Source of the DNA: Pseudidiomarina marina
GTDB lineage: Bacteria > Pseudomonadota > Gammaproteobacteria > Enterobacterales > Alteromonadaceae
Assembly (NCBI RefSeq): GCF_003987045.1
Contig: NZ_PIPZ01000004.1
Location: 124,001 to 188,000, forward strand
Direction: 5' to 3'
Length of the DNA stretch: 64,000 bases
Within the stretch, counting starts at the first letter, position 1, and every line of letters starts with the position of its first letter. Under the pieces are notes generated by a model. That model searched no databases, had not been told where the DNA came from, and saw only the letters and a program-made list of their open reading frames with translations. Of this stretch, positions 9,857-19,918 are shown piece by piece. Position numbers and translations under genes: made by a program.

Positions 9857-9897
9857 AAAAAAGTGGGCGTAGTTTAACTGAACCACACCCACTTTTC
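9857..9897 (-). terminator. Intrinsic terminator after the alcohol dehydrogenase gene
   Basis: Read on the minus strand, AAAAGTGGGTGTGGTT pairs with AACTACGCCCACTTTT (two G-U pairs, otherwise complete), with a six-base loop CAGTTA and a run of six T at the end. It is a textbook Rho-independent terminator placed 24 bases after the adh stop codon. It also lies between the Met-box pair and metK, so unless the metK promoter sits inside it, metK transcripts would carry it in their leader. Confidence 0.85.
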
Positions 9898-9904
9898 TAC
9901 ATTT

Positions 9905-9920
9905 AGACGTCTAAAAGTCT
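9905..9920. promoter_or_regulatory. Met-box-like MetJ operator upstream of metK
   Basis: AGACGTCT (9905-9912), the exact consensus eight-base Met box, is followed without a gap by AAAAGTCT (9913-9920), six of eight matching. MetJ binds as dimers to two or more adjacent Met boxes. The pair lies 79 bases upstream of the metK ATG, immediately after the adh stop codon. metK is a standard MetJ target in gammaproteobacteria, so repression of metK by MetJ with SAM is the natural reading. metJ itself is not in the window. Confidence 0.65.
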
Positions 9921-10976
9921 TTATTTCTGTTTTAATGTCGCCATATCAATAACAAAGCGATATTTCACATCACTTTTGAGCATCCGCTCATATGCTTCGT
10001 TAATGTCGTCCATGGCAATCATCTCAATATCTGAAGTGATGCCATGTTCAGCACAGAAATCCAGCATTTCTTGAGTTTCTGCGATACCACCAATTAACGA
10101 GCCGGCTAAGCTGCGTCGTTTTGCAATTAAGTTGTATACCGCAGGTGACGGATGCGATTCAGCGGGTACGCCGACTAATGTCATGGTGCCATTCAAGCGC
10201 AATAGCGTCAGGTAGGTATCCAGGTCGTGTGGCGCTGCAACCGTGTTAAGAATGAAATCAAGGCGATTACGCCATGCTTTCATTTGCTCTTCGTCTTTTG
10301 AAATGACCACATGGTCAGCGCCAAGACGTTTAGCATCATCAACTTTGCTTGGCGATGTCGTAAACAGTACTACTTCAGCACCCATGGCCTTGGCTAATTT
10401 AACCGCCATGTGACCTAGTCCGCCCAAGCCAACCACACCGACTTTATGACCGTCACGAACACCCCAGTGACGTAATGGTGAATAAGTGGTGATACCAGCA
10501 CAAAGTAGCGGGGCAACGCCGGCTAGATCGAGCTTGTCTGATACTTTCAAAACGAAATCTTGATCAACAGTGATACGATTTGAGTAACCACCGAAGGTCA
10601 CCCCACCAGAGTGTTTATCTTCACCATTATAGGTTCCAACAAAACCATTATCGCAATACTGCTCGTAGCCATCTTCACAGTTAGCACAGGTGCGACACGA
10701 ATCCACCATACAACCAACACCAACGGTATCGCCAACTTGATATTTGGTGACCTTTTTACCAACGCGCGTGACTTTACCGACAATTTCATGGCCTGGCACA
10801 CATGGAAACACAGTACCGCCCCATTCATTACGAGCCTGATGCAAATCAGAGTGACAAACGCCGCAGTAGGCTATCTCTATTTCAACATCGTTTTCGGTGG
10901 GGTCACGACGTTCGAACTCGAAATATTCAAGCGGCTTATCGGCTGCTTGAGCCGCAAATCCTAATGCTTTTGGCAT
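9921..10976 (-). CDS. Zinc-dependent NAD(P) alcohol/aldehyde dehydrogenase, YahK/CAD type
   Basis: A 351-residue medium-chain dehydrogenase of the cinnamyl-alcohol dehydrogenase branch, like E. coli YahK, which reduces aldehydes with NADPH. The catalytic zinc ligands are in YCGVCHSDLH (about residues 37-46) and PGHE (about 61-64). The four structural-zinc cysteines lie in CRTCANCEDGYEQYC. The Rossmann motif VVGLGGLGHMAVKLAK is at about residues 181-196. It is monocistronic or co-transcribed with the M1 peptidase nine bases upstream, and is closed by a strong terminator. The physiological substrate is unknown; detoxification of aldehydes is a reasonable guess. Confidence 0.9.
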   Translation of the reverse strand: MPKALGFAAQAADKPLEYFEFERRDPTENDVEIEIAYCGVCHSDLHQARNEWGGTVFPCVPGHEIVGKVTRVGKKVTKYQVGDTVGVGCMVDSCRTCANCEDGYEQYCDNGFVGTYNGEDKHSGGVTFGGYSNRITVDQDFVLKVSDKLDLAGVAPLLCAGITTYSPLRHWGVRDGHKVGVVGLGGLGHMAVKLAKAMGAEVVLFTTSPSKVDDAKRLGADHVVISKDEEQMKAWRNRLDFILNTVAAPHDLDTYLTLLRLNGTMTLVGVPAESHPSPAVYNLIAKRRSLAGSLIGGIAETQEMLDFCAEHGITSDIEMIAMDDINEAYERMLKSDVKYRFVIDMATLKQK

Positions 10977-10985
10977 GTTTACTCC

Positions 10986-12824
10986 TTAATTGTCACCGTA
11001 TAACAACGCTTCATTCACGGTTTGAGTTAATGGGTGATAGCCTGGTTTTGCTTGCTGATAGACTTCACGTGCCCATTTTAAATTATCGGATGTTTTCGCT
11101 AGTTCACGGTAAAGTGGACTAACCAGCTTATTCCGACCAATCGTTAGCAAATAACTACGCAATCTTTCGCGCGCTGGTTCATATTTTTTCACAATCGCCA
11201 GTTTTAACCAGGCATGTGCAATTTCACTATTCTGAATGTTCGTTAAATTAAACTCGCGATCGAGTCGCGCCATGTTGTTGGCAGAGATATCTAAAGGCAG
11301 ATTGTTGATAAAGTGCAACCATTCATGCGTTGTCCATTTATCAGTTTGTAACTGACCGCCTTTCAACCACCGCTGCATCTGTTGTTCTACTTGAGTAAAC
11401 GCATCTGACGTCGGTTTTGGTGCATCTTCTGGTAAACCTGGCTCATGCAACCACTCGTTGATTTTACTCATGGTGACAGTGTCTGGCTGTTTATCCAGAA
11501 GTTGACGCTTTAGGTATGTTTTGAATTGCTCCGTTGAAATACTTTGAAACGCGAAGTCTTCAAAGTACTGACGCAAAAACTTGTCAAACATGTCGCGACC
11601 AAATTTTTGCTCAAGGTAAACCAAGAACAATTGGCCCTTTACATAAGGTACTTGGGAGAAAACATCATCAGGATGTCGCGTGCCTAAATCGATATTGAGC
11701 ACAGTATCCTGCGGTTTTAAAAGCTCCATGTTATCTAATAAGTCCTGGTACCCCAGCGCTAGCTCCATGTTCGCGCGGCGCTCACCAAACAAAGCTTCCA
11801 TGATGCGGTTTTCAACGTAGCTCGTGAAGCCTTCGTTTATCCACAAATCGCGCCAGCTTGCATTTGTGACAAGATTACCTGACCAACTATGTGCAAGTTC
11901 ATGTGCAATAAGGTTTACTAAACTCCGATCGCCGGAAACAACAGTTGGCGTGATAAAAGACAACCGCGGATTCTCCATACCACCAAACGGAAAGCTCGGC
12001 GGCAAAATGAGTAAATCGTAGCGATCCCAGCGGTATGGCCCATACATTGCTTCGGTGGTTTCAATCATGGCTGGGGTATCCGCAAATTCCCAAGCGGCGT
12101 CTTCTAAAATGTACTGTTCTGCAAACACCGCAACATTTTCACTAATTGACTTAATCGCTAAATCACCTGCGGCAATCGCAATCAAGTAAGGGGGAATCGG
12201 TTGGGGCATGGCGAATTCATAGGTTCCAGGACGCTCATCACTTAAGCTGTTATCGGCGCTCATCACTGCCAATAGGCCTTTGGGTGTGGTGATGGTTGCG
12301 TTGTAGGTTAATCGTAATGCTGGGCTGTCTTGAATAGGAATCCAGCTACGCGAATGTATTGGTTGGGATTGGCTAAACATAAACGGATGCTTTTTGCCCG
12401 CTGTCTGCTCTGGCGTTAACCATTGCAAACCACTTGCTGTTGGTGCGGTTTGGTAATGAATACGCACTTGCTTGGCCACGCTACCAATATCAACAATTAA
12501 TTCGCGGCCTAGGCTTGGGTGAACATCGCCTAAAGTAAACTTCGTTGGCTGCCACTGATCATCGATTAACAATTCTGCACGTTCGATGGTTAAATCACTG
12601 GTGTCGAGATAAAGCTGCGTGGTTTTATCATGACGAGCCAAGGTATAGGTTGCATGACCTTTCAATTGACGCGCTTCAAAATCGACCGTCAAGTTCAGCT
12701 CAAGGTGCGGCGTCGACACTTGATTCAAACGTGCGTAACTGTGGACATCTTCTGCTTGAGCAGGTTGACCCGCCACCAAAGCAACAATAAAACTCAACAT
12801 TATTACGAATCGCGACAGATACAT
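10986..12824 (-). CDS. Secreted M1 family aminopeptidase (LTA4H-like)
   Basis: A zinc metallopeptidase of family M1, related to aminopeptidase N and leukotriene A4 hydrolase. From the chosen start (612 residues) a signal peptide of about 24 residues ends PAQA, so the enzyme is periplasmic or secreted. The exopeptidase motif GGMEN is at about 281-285, and the zinc site HELAH at 308-312 with the third ligand in WINEGF (E331). The ATG at 12824 is preferred because AGGAG lies nine bases upstream; the ATG at 12833 begins right at that site. The gene is divergent from rsmE and nine bases before adh. It probably trims peptides for a protein-based diet, which would suit this type of marine bacterium. 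Confidence 0.9.
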   Translation of the reverse strand: MYLSRFVIMLSFIVALVAGQPAQAEDVHSYARLNQVSTPHLELNLTVDFEARQLKGHATYTLARHDKTTQLYLDTSDLTIERAELLIDDQWQPTKFTLGDVHPSLGRELIVDIGSVAKQVRIHYQTAPTASGLQWLTPEQTAGKKHPFMFSQSQPIHSRSWIPIQDSPALRLTYNATITTPKGLLAVMSADNSLSDERPGTYEFAMPQPIPPYLIAIAAGDLAIKSISENVAVFAEQYILEDAAWEFADTPAMIETTEAMYGPYRWDRYDLLILPPSFPFGGMENPRLSFITPTVVSGDRSLVNLIAHELAHSWSGNLVTNASWRDLWINEGFTSYVENRIMEALFGERRANMELALGYQDLLDNMELLKPQDTVLNIDLGTRHPDDVFSQVPYVKGQLFLVYLEQKFGRDMFDKFLRQYFEDFAFQSISTEQFKTYLKRQLLDKQPDTVTMSKINEWLHEPGLPEDAPKPTSDAFTQVEQQMQRWLKGGQLQTDKWTTHEWLHFINNLPLDISANNMARLDREFNLTNIQNSEIAHAWLKLAIVKKYEPARERLRSYLLTIGRNKLVSPLYRELAKTSDNLKWAREVYQQAKPGYHPLTQTVNEALLYGDN

Positions 12825-12963
12825 GTAATTCATCTCCTAGGTAATCACGCTTGAGCCATGATCGGTCGGATGACTAACAAAATCAAATTTTTTCAAGCTG
12901 TCAAACTTTCCGCTGAATGATAAGATGCAATCAAATCTGGCTACTCAGAAGGGTTTACCTTTC

Positions 12964-13701
12964 ATGCGAATTCCACGCATTTATCAGACTGCTTCAAGCC
13001 CCTGGAGCATTGGTGAAATGATTGAGCTTGAAGCCGATGCAGCGAATCATGTTGGTCGAGTTTTACGAATGAACACGGGGCAGCAACTTGAACTTTTTAA
13101 TGGTGACGGCAGTAATTACGCTGCGACAATTATTGAATCGTCAAAACGCTCGGTTACTGTGCAAGTCGAGCATATTGAAGCAAATGCATCGGAGTCTGCT
13201 GTGCACATTCATCTCGCGCAAGGCATATCGCGCGGTGACCGAATGGATTTTGTTTTGCAAAAATCAGTGGAATTAGGTGTGGCAGAAATTACACCTCTGT
13301 TCACGGAGCGTTGTGGCGTTAAGCTGAGTGGAGAGCGGCTATTGAAAAAACAGCAGCAATGGCAAAAAATAGTTATAGCCGCTTGTGAACAAAGTGGCCG
13401 TAGCAAGGTTCCAACAGTACATACGCCGGTGTCATTTAACCAGTGGTTGACGCAGTTACCGGAAGGGCTTCGCCTAACTCTCGACCCCTATGCTGAAAAG
13501 CCATTGCGAGATCTCGCCGAATATCCGGAGAAGTTGACCCTTTTTATTGGCCCAGAAGGCGGTCTTAGTGACCATGAAGTGACAAGCGCCAGTGAACATG
13601 GTTTTTTGCCAGTTCGCCTTGGTCCTCGCATTCTGCGTACCGAAACGGCCGCACTGACGGCTTTAAGTATTATTCAATATCAATTTGGCGACCTAGCCTA
13701 A
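12964..13701 (+). CDS. rsmE: 16S rRNA (uracil-1498-N3)-methyltransferase
   Basis: Methylates N3 of U1498 in 16S rRNA within the assembled 30S subunit, using SAM; SPOUT-fold dimer. I start at MRIPRIYQ (245 residues), which matches the E. coli N-terminus as I remember it, with AAGGG ten bases upstream. The frame is also open from an ATG at 12925 that adds 13 residues. The C-terminal knot motif IGPEGGLSDHEV and LGPRILRTETAALTAL are diagnostic. It is followed by gshB, yqgE and ruvX, the conserved gammaproteobacterial order. Confidence 0.95.
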   Translation: MRIPRIYQTASSPWSIGEMIELEADAANHVGRVLRMNTGQQLELFNGDGSNYAATIIESSKRSVTVQVEHIEANASESAVHIHLAQGISRGDRMDFVLQKSVELGVAEITPLFTERCGVKLSGERLLKKQQQWQKIVIAACEQSGRSKVPTVHTPVSFNQWLTQLPEGLRLTLDPYAEKPLRDLAEYPEKLTLFIGPEGGLSDHEVTSASEHGFLPVRLGPRILRTETAALTALSIIQYQFGDLA

Positions 13702-13738
13702 CTGATGGCTTAACGATTAGCCTAATTAAGGAATTCTA

Positions 13739-14686
13739 ATGAAACTTGCGATGATTATGGACCCGATTGAATCGGTTAAAACCTACAAAGACACAAGTTT
13801 TCGTTTGCTGCTTGAAGCTCAGGCGCGAGACTACGAAATCTACTATCTCACCATGAATGATTTGTCGCTCATTGAAGGTGAGCCGATGGGTAACGCCCGT
13901 TCACTGCAAGTTGTCGACCAACCGACCGATTTTTATACACTAGGCGAGCCGACAGAAATGAATTTGGGTAGTTTTGATGTCATTTTAATGCGCAAAGACC
14001 CGCCGTTTGATACCGAGTTTGTTTACGCGACGTACTTACTTGAGCTAGCCGAGCGTCGCGGTGCTCTGGTGGTGAATAAACCACAAAGCTTGCGAGATTG
14101 TAATGAGAAACTCTTCACCGCTTGGTTCTCTGATCTCACCCCGCCAACGATTGTTACCCGTCGTGCCGAACAGATCCGTGCGTTCCACGAGCAGCATCGT
14201 GACATTATTCTAAAACCATTGGACGGCATGGGTGGTGCTTCAATTTTCCGTGTTCGTGATGATGGTACTAATTTAGGTGTGATTATTGAAACCCTAACCA
14301 ACCATGGTCAGCAGTTCGCCATGGTACAAAAATACCTACCAGAAATTAAAGACGGCGATAAACGTATTTTGATTATTGATGGTGAGCCAATGCCATATTC
14401 CCTTGCTCGCGTTCCATCAGCAGGTGAAACTCGCGGCAATTTAGCCGCTGGTGGCACCGGCCGCCCGCAGCCGCTTAGCGAATCGGACTGGGAAGTTGCG
14501 CGTCAAGTTGGCCCAGAATTAAAACGTCGTGGTTTAACCATCGTCGGCTTAGATGTGATTGGCGACCGCGTGACCGAAATAAATGTCACCAGTCCTACTT
14601 GTATGCGTGAAATTGAGGCCGCATATGATATTAATATCGCTGCCAAAGTTTTTGAGGCCATTGAGCGCCAGCTTGGCATGTGTTGA
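13739..14686 (+). CDS. gshB: Glutathione synthetase
   Basis: Joins gamma-glutamylcysteine and glycine with ATP to make glutathione; ATP-grasp fold, cytoplasmic. The 315 residues match the E. coli enzyme in length and motifs: MDPIESVKTYKDTSF at the N-terminus, KPLDGMGGASIFR in the ATP-grasp domain, and the C-terminal EINVTSPTCMREIE metal/ATP site. AAGGA precedes the ATG by seven bases. It lies between rsmE and yqgE on the same strand. Confidence 0.97.
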   Translation: MKLAMIMDPIESVKTYKDTSFRLLLEAQARDYEIYYLTMNDLSLIEGEPMGNARSLQVVDQPTDFYTLGEPTEMNLGSFDVILMRKDPPFDTEFVYATYLLELAERRGALVVNKPQSLRDCNEKLFTAWFSDLTPPTIVTRRAEQIRAFHEQHRDIILKPLDGMGGASIFRVRDDGTNLGVIIETLTNHGQQFAMVQKYLPEIKDGDKRILIIDGEPMPYSLARVPSAGETRGNLAAGGTGRPQPLSESDWEVARQVGPELKRRGLTIVGLDVIGDRVTEINVTSPTCMREIEAAYDINIAAKVFEAIERQLGMC

Positions 14687-14725
14687 TTGTTGTAAACATC
14701 ATGCTATTGCGGAGAAGTTAAACAG

Positions 14726-15292
14726 ATGGAAACCTTACAAAGCCTGCAAAATCACTTTTTGATCGCTATGCCGAGCATGGATGATCCGTATTTTGCGCGC
14801 ACAGTCACTTATATTTGTGAACACAATGCGGAAGGCGCTATGGGGCTCATCATTAATCAACCGGTGGAGCTAAGCGTCGAAGATTTGTTGGAAAAGTTGG
14901 AAATTGTGATTCCAGAGCATAACCAACGATTGGATGGCCCTGTCTATTCAGGCGGCCCACTTGCTCGCGACCGTGGTTTCGTATTGCACTCAGCCGATCA
15001 AAATTGGCGTAGCTCAGTACAGCTTAGCGATGATGTTGTGATTACCACATCGAAAGATATTCTTGAGGCGATGGGTAAAGGCAATATGCCAAGTGACTAC
15101 TTACTCACCTTGGGTTATGCGGGCTGGGAAGCAGGCCAACTTGAACGCGAATTAGCCGAGAATAGTTGGCTGACCATCCCTGCTGATAACGACATTTTGT
15201 TTCACACGCCAAGCAAAGAGCGTTGGCAAAAGGCGGTGAAGAAATTGGGTATTCAAACATGGCAGCTTGGTCCTGACGTGGGGCATGCATGA
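14726..15292 (+). CDS. yqgE: YqgE/AlgH family protein (UPF0301)
   Basis: A 188-residue cytoplasmic protein of the UPF0301 family. Named AlgH in Pseudomonas after an old link to alginate regulation; the true function is unknown. The family N-terminus ([21 protein letters not shown]) and [16 protein letters not shown] are clear, as are [16 protein letters not shown] and [15 protein letters not shown] lies upstream of the ATG. Its stop codon overlaps the ruvX start as ATGA, suggesting translational coupling. Confidence 0.93.
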   Translation: METLQSLQNHFLIAMPSMDDPYFARTVTYICEHNAEGAMGLIINQPVELSVEDLLEKLEIVIPEHNQRLDGPVYSGGPLARDRGFVLHSADQNWRSSVQLSDDVVITTSKDILEAMGKGNMPSDYLLTLGYAGWEAGQLERELAENSWLTIPADNDILFHTPSKERWQKAVKKLGIQTWQLGPDVGHA

Positions 15293-15699
15293 GCCAAGTC
15301 ATCGGCTTCGATTTTGGTACACACAGTATTGGTGTCGCCGTTGGTCAAACGATTACCGGTACTGCCTCACCACTTGCGGCGCTGAAAGCTAAAGATGGCC
15401 AACCGAGCTGGGATGCTGTCGAAAAGTTGATTAAGGAATGGCAACCGGAGTTTCTTGTGGTTGGTTTGCCGCTGAATATGGATGGCACTGAGCAACCGCT
15501 TACCGATCTTGCTCGCAAGTTTGCGAATCGACTGCATGGTCGCTTCGGCATTCAAGTGGTATTGCAAGATGAGCGCTTAACCACGGTAGCTGCAAAAGAA
15601 ACCCTATTTGGCCGCGGCGGCTATAAACAATTGCAAAAAGGCAAAGTTGATAGCGCCGCTGCTCAGTTGATACTTGAAGATTACTTTAACCAGAATTAA
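15289..15699 (+). CDS. yqgF: Holliday junction resolvase-like / pre-16S rRNA nuclease YqgF
   Basis: A small RNase H-fold protein (136 residues), also named RuvX, implicated in maturation of the 5' end of 16S rRNA and earlier proposed as an alternative Holliday-junction resolvase. The first acidic active-site residue is in [14 protein letters not shown] (D7), with the later LQDERLTT motif and the C-terminal [14 protein letters not shown] also conserved. It is the last gene of the rsmE-gshB-yqgE unit. Its stop overlaps the stop of the convergent phoH-like gene by three bases. Confidence 0.93.
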   Translation: MSQVIGFDFGTHSIGVAVGQTITGTASPLAALKAKDGQPSWDAVEKLIKEWQPEFLVVGLPLNMDGTEQPLTDLARKFANRLHGRFGIQVVLQDERLTTVAAKETLFGRGGYKQLQKGKVDSAAAQLILEDYFNQN

Positions 15700-17081
15700 A
15701 GATTTTCTTCTGCGTATTGTGCCAACGAACTACGTACGACACCGTTGAGGTTCACCGTTGCACTGCCTGGGTAGTCTTTGAACCGCTCCACTATGTAGGT
15801 TAAACCTGACGTTACTGCAGTTAAATAGTAACTATCAATCTGCGCTAAGTTCCCCGAACAAATAATTTTTGTGCCGGTACCACAACGGGTAATAATGGTT
15901 TTCAATTGAGATGCGGTTAGGTTTTGCGATTCGTCTAACAGTACAATTGCGTTTTGAATACTGCGACCTCGCATAAAATTCAACGATTTAAACTGAATAT
16001 TCGCCTTGTTCATGATGTAGTTTAGGCTCGATTCCATGCTCTCATCGTGTTTATGCAATACCTCGAGTGAATCGGTGATTGCCGCCAGCCAAGGCGCCAT
16101 TTTCTCTTCTTCAGTACCGGGCAAATAACCAATCGACTCAGCAATTTCTGGGGTATTTCGTGTAACAATGATTTTCTCGTAAATACCCTGTTCAACCACC
16201 AATTCGAGTGCTGAAGCTAAAGCTAGTAGTGTTTTACCGCTACCCGCAGGCCCCGTCAAAATAACAAGATCAATTGCTGGGTCGAGTAAAGCGTTCATTG
16301 CCATAGCCTGATAAATGTTCTTGGGCTGAATGCCCCAAGCCCGATAGCTCATCATACGCTCAAACCCAATGTCATGAAGGCGCACGTGTTGGTTATCGTA
16401 ACCAACGACCTTTGCAGCAAAGTGTTCAGTTTGGTCAATAATGTATTGATTACGAAAAACCGTAGGCAATACTTTGCGCTCCACTTCGTGAAACGTTTCA
16501 CGCCCCTCTTGCGCACTGGTTACCTCCCCCACGTGCTCCCAAAAGTCACCTTCAATTTCAACAAAGCCTTTTGAGAGAAATCGAATATCATCAATTAATT
16601 GGTCGGTGCGGTAATCTTCAACATGCTTCACGCCGGCGCCCTTGGCCTTTAAACGCATGTTGATATCTTTCGTAACCAGAACAACTTTCGTATCAGGATG
16701 TTGGTGTTGAATGGCCAGCGCCGATTGAATAATTCGGTGATCATTCTCGGACAGGTTTAACACGGCATCCTGCTGTTTTAACTGGTAATCTGGAAATATT
16801 GCTAAGGTACCTTGAGCTTGGTGAGCACCTTGCATATTGCTTAACGGAACGCCGGCAATAATTTGTTCTGGCGTGGCATCCTTCAATGCGTTTTCCAGTG
16901 AGCGAATTGCCGTTCGCGCTTCGCGGCTAACGTCTTTATGACGGTCTTTAATGTTATCGAGCTCTTCTAACACCACCATCGGAATCACAACGTGGTGTTC
17001 ATCAAAATTCAAAAACGCGAGGGGTTCATGGAGGAGAATATTGGTATCAAGCAGGTAATACTTTGGAACGGTTTCAGTCAT
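15696..17081 (-). CDS. PIN domain-PhoH ATPase protein (PhoH2/YlaK type)
   Basis: An N-terminal PIN ribonuclease domain (residues 1 to about 135, first acidic residue D12 in LLDTNILL) is joined to a C-terminal PhoH-type P-loop ATPase. The Walker A GPAGSGKT is at 277-284 and the Walker B-like segment [10 protein letters not shown] is further on. In mycobacteria this architecture has RNA helicase and ribonuclease activities; the role in gammaproteobacteria is not established. I start at the ATG at 17081 (461 residues), with GAGG six bases upstream; the ATG at 17135 adds 18 residues without a good site. It is convergent with ruvX and divergent from rapA. Confidence 0.92.
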   Translation of the reverse strand: MTETVPKYYLLDTNILLHEPLAFLNFDEHHVVIPMVVLEELDNIKDRHKDVSREARTAIRSLENALKDATPEQIIAGVPLSNMQGAHQAQGTLAIFPDYQLKQQDAVLNLSENDHRIIQSALAIQHQHPDTKVVLVTKDINMRLKAKGAGVKHVEDYRTDQLIDDIRFLSKGFVEIEGDFWEHVGEVTSAQEGRETFHEVERKVLPTVFRNQYIIDQTEHFAAKVVGYDNQHVRLHDIGFERMMSYRAWGIQPKNIYQAMAMNALLDPAIDLVILTGPAGSGKTLLALASALELVVEQGIYEKIIVTRNTPEIAESIGYLPGTEEEKMAPWLAAITDSLEVLHKHDESMESSLNYIMNKANIQFKSLNFMRGRSIQNAIVLLDESQNLTASQLKTIITRCGTGTKIICSGNLAQIDSYYLTAVTSGLTYIVERFKDYPGSATVNLNGVVRSSLAQYAEENL

Positions 17082-17239
17082 AACGGACCTCAAGCTACGT
17101 TGATATTTTAGTGATTGTGATAACGTGCCTTTCATTTCTAAGACTAGCCTAACTTTTATGAAAATGGTGTGAATATTGAAATAATTTTCGCTACCATGTG
17201 CGCCCTTTTTATCGACTATGCTGTATAGGTCATTTATTC

Positions 17240-19918
17240 ATGGTAGCGAACGCAACATCAATGCAATTTATTCCAGGTCAACGCTGGCTCAGCGAAACCG
17301 AAATGGAGCAAGGCTTGGGTATGGTAAGCCAGCTTCAAGGACGCATGGTCACGGTGTTATTTCCCGTTACCGGCGAGTTTCGCCATTACGCAATGAATGA
17401 AGCGCCACTCGCTCGTTATCGATTGCTGGTTGATGAACAAGGGCACCATGGTGATGGCTGGTCTTTTCGTGTAACTCAAGTTGAAGAGCACGAAGGGCTT
17501 CTAACCTATCACGGCATGCGTGAAGACAACGATGAAGCCGTTGTCGTGCCCGAGGCACAGCTTGCGGCACAGGTAGCCACCAACCATCCGCTGACGCGGA
17601 TTCTTGCCGGCAAAGTCGATCGCCTCGATATGTATCAATTGCGCCAGCAAGCACAGCAACATTTACAGAGATGGCAAAGCAGCTCGGCTGCTGGTTTGAT
17701 CGGGGCGCGAGCCGACTTATTACCACATCAGCTGTATGTTGCTGGACAGATAGCCGATCGTCATCACCCGCGCGTATTACTCGCCGATGAAGTTGGTCTT
17801 GGTAAAACCATTGAAGCTGGGTTGATTCTGCAGCGCCGACTGCTAACTGGGCGCAGTGAACGTATCTTGATTGTGGTACCAGACAGTCTTGCTCATCAAT
17901 GGTTAGTCGAGCTACTGAGGCGATTTAACTTAGGCTTTAGCCTATTTGATGTTGAACGATGTGAGCAAGCGGCCCTTGATGGCGATGCCATTTTTGCCAG
18001 TGAACAACTCGTTTTAGTTCCGCAATCGTTGCTTGCAAACCCTATTTGGTCTGGCGAGTTGTTTGAAGTGAGTTGGGACTTACTTATTGTCGATGAAGCG
18101 CATCAACTCGCCCCAGCTGAAATATGCTTTGCGTTACTACAACAACTTTCCCAGCACGTTCCAAGTGTACTGCTGTTAACCGCAACACCGGAACAGGCGG
18201 GGTTAGAAGCCCATTTCGCACGCTTACAATTGTTAGACCCTGATCGGTTTAATAACTTCGAGGCTTTTGTTGAAGAACAAGAGAGTTATCAAGCCTTGGT
18301 ACCAAAAGCTGAAGCGTTAGCCAACAGCGGGCAGTTGGAGGCGCTTGATGAGCTCTTAGACAGTTATGGTACTGGCCGAGTGATGTTTCGAAATAGCCGT
18401 CGTCACATCGGTGGCTTCCCGACACGTCATCTGCAAGTTACCGAGTTGGACGCGGGCGATGCTCTGCTCCAACGCTTTGAATGGTTAGTTGCCCTGCTCA
18501 AAGCTCATAAAAATGAGAAATTTGTACTCATATGTCGCAGCAGCGAATTGGTCTTGGCGTTGCACGAAATGCTGCGTGTACAACAAGGCATTCATGCCGC
18601 AGTATTCCATGAGGGGCTGAGCTTAGTTGAGCGCGACCGCGCTGCCGCCTACTTTGCCAGCCCTGAAGATGGGTGTCAGTTACTCTTATGTTCCGAAATT
18701 GGTAGTGAGGGACGCAACTTCCAGTTCGCCCAACACTTAATTCTGTTCGACCTGCCGCGACACCCTGACTTATTAGAGCAGCGTATAGGTCGACTTGACC
18801 GTCTTGGGCAACGAGAAGACATCTATATTCATGTGCCAGTGGTTGACAATAGCGCCGAACAAATTCTGTTTGCTTGGTATGAAGCAATGAATGCCTTTAC
18901 CCAAACCAACGCTATTGGTGCCATGTTGTATCGCCACTTTGCACCAGCGCTCGAGCAACTCATTGATCACCAAACAAATGGCGATTTCGATGAGGAGTTG
19001 TTAAGTATAACGCTACAAGAAACTCGCGATATGGCGGCAAAAATGCGTGTCGCGGCAGATGCCGGACGCGATCGCTTACAAGAGCTCAATGCCTTTCGTC
19101 CTCATCAAATAAACGAGCTACTCAGCGCAATTGAAGCCATTCAACAACCTGCAGAACTCGAGCGATTCATGTTGTCGTTTTGGGATCGCTTTGGCCTCGA
19201 GTTCGATCGCTTGAATGACGATAGCGGCTGGTTATACCCAACCGATCAAATGCGTATACCTCTAGCAGAGCTACCAGAAGAAGGTTTGACAGTGACATTC
19301 TCACGTGCTTATGCGTTAGCACACGAATACGTGACGTTTTTGAGTTGGGATCATCCATTAGTGCAACAAGCGCTTGAACTATTGACGCGTGATACGTTTG
19401 GTAGCACAGCCGTTGCATTACTTCAAAATCGAGCTTTGCCTGCTGGTGCATGGTTTATTGAACTACAATTCAGTAGCGTTGTGCTAGCACCGAAACAGCT
19501 AGCCGTGCAGGAGTTTTATCCACATCATAGTTTCCGCGTTTTACTCGATGGTCAAATGCGCGACCTCACTAATAAAGTGGCTCCGGGCGCACTTGATAAA
19601 CAATTGCAGTTTGTGGATAAGAAACAAGCTCGGCTATTACTCAAACAACTACGAACAGAATGCCAAACAGCCATACAGGCCGCTTGGAAGCCAGCCGAAG
19701 AGCAACAACATAAGGCACTTGCAAGCGCCAGCGAACAGGTTACTGAAGTGCTCAATCACGAGTTGGCACGTTTAATTAAGCTAAAACAATCGAACCCGTT
19801 AGTGCGCGATAGTGAGCTAAACGCTATTTCACAGCGTCGCGATGCGCTTCTGGCTGCATTCGAGCAACCATTGCTGCAACTCGATTCGGTTCGTATCATG
19901 GTGAATATGCCAGCATGA
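17240..19918 (+). CDS. rapA: RNA polymerase-associated SWI2/SNF2 ATPase RapA
   Basis: Recycles RNA polymerase stalled or trapped after transcription; a cytoplasmic ATPase bound to core polymerase. The N-terminal GQRWLSETEMEQGLGMV matches RapA, Walker A is DEVGLGKTIEAG, the DEAH box is LIVDEAHQL, and the C-terminal helicase lobe contains CSEIGSEGRNFQ and QRIGRLDRLGQ. At about 892 residues it is shorter than the E. coli protein (968). The start is uncertain: ATG at 17240 (TAGG ten bases upstream) is used; ATG at 17261 (closest to the E. coli N-terminus) and GTG at 17198 are alternatives. It is coupled to rluA by an ATGA overlap, as at the E. coli locus. Confidence 0.94.
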   Translation: MVANATSMQFIPGQRWLSETEMEQGLGMVSQLQGRMVTVLFPVTGEFRHYAMNEAPLARYRLLVDEQGHHGDGWSFRVTQVEEHEGLLTYHGMREDNDEAVVVPEAQLAAQVATNHPLTRILAGKVDRLDMYQLRQQAQQHLQRWQSSSAAGLIGARADLLPHQLYVAGQIADRHHPRVLLADEVGLGKTIEAGLILQRRLLTGRSERILIVVPDSLAHQWLVELLRRFNLGFSLFDVERCEQAALDGDAIFASEQLVLVPQSLLANPIWSGELFEVSWDLLIVDEAHQLAPAEICFALLQQLSQHVPSVLLLTATPEQAGLEAHFARLQLLDPDRFNNFEAFVEEQESYQALVPKAEALANSGQLEALDELLDSYGTGRVMFRNSRRHIGGFPTRHLQVTELDAGDALLQRFEWLVALLKAHKNEKFVLICRSSELVLALHEMLRVQQGIHAAVFHEGLSLVERDRAAAYFASPEDGCQLLLCSEIGSEGRNFQFAQHLILFDLPRHPDLLEQRIGRLDRLGQREDIYIHVPVVDNSAEQILFAWYEAMNAFTQTNAIGAMLYRHFAPALEQLIDHQTNGDFDEELLSITLQETRDMAAKMRVAADAGRDRLQELNAFRPHQINELLSAIEAIQQPAELERFMLSFWDRFGLEFDRLNDDSGWLYPTDQMRIPLAELPEEGLTVTFSRAYALAHEYVTFLSWDHPLVQQALELLTRDTFGSTAVALLQNRALPAGAWFIELQFSSVVLAPKQLAVQEFYPHHSFRVLLDGQMRDLTNKVAPGALDKQLQFVDKKQARLLLKQLRTECQTAIQAAWKPAEEQQHKALASASEQVTEVLNHELARLIKLKQSNPLVRDSELNAISQRRDALLAAFEQPLLQLDSVRIMVNMPA

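Noticed and set aside
9827-9920. SAM riboswitch upstream of metK
   Set aside because: The region is explained by a simple terminator hairpin and a Met-box pair; the multi-helix SAM riboswitch core is not present.
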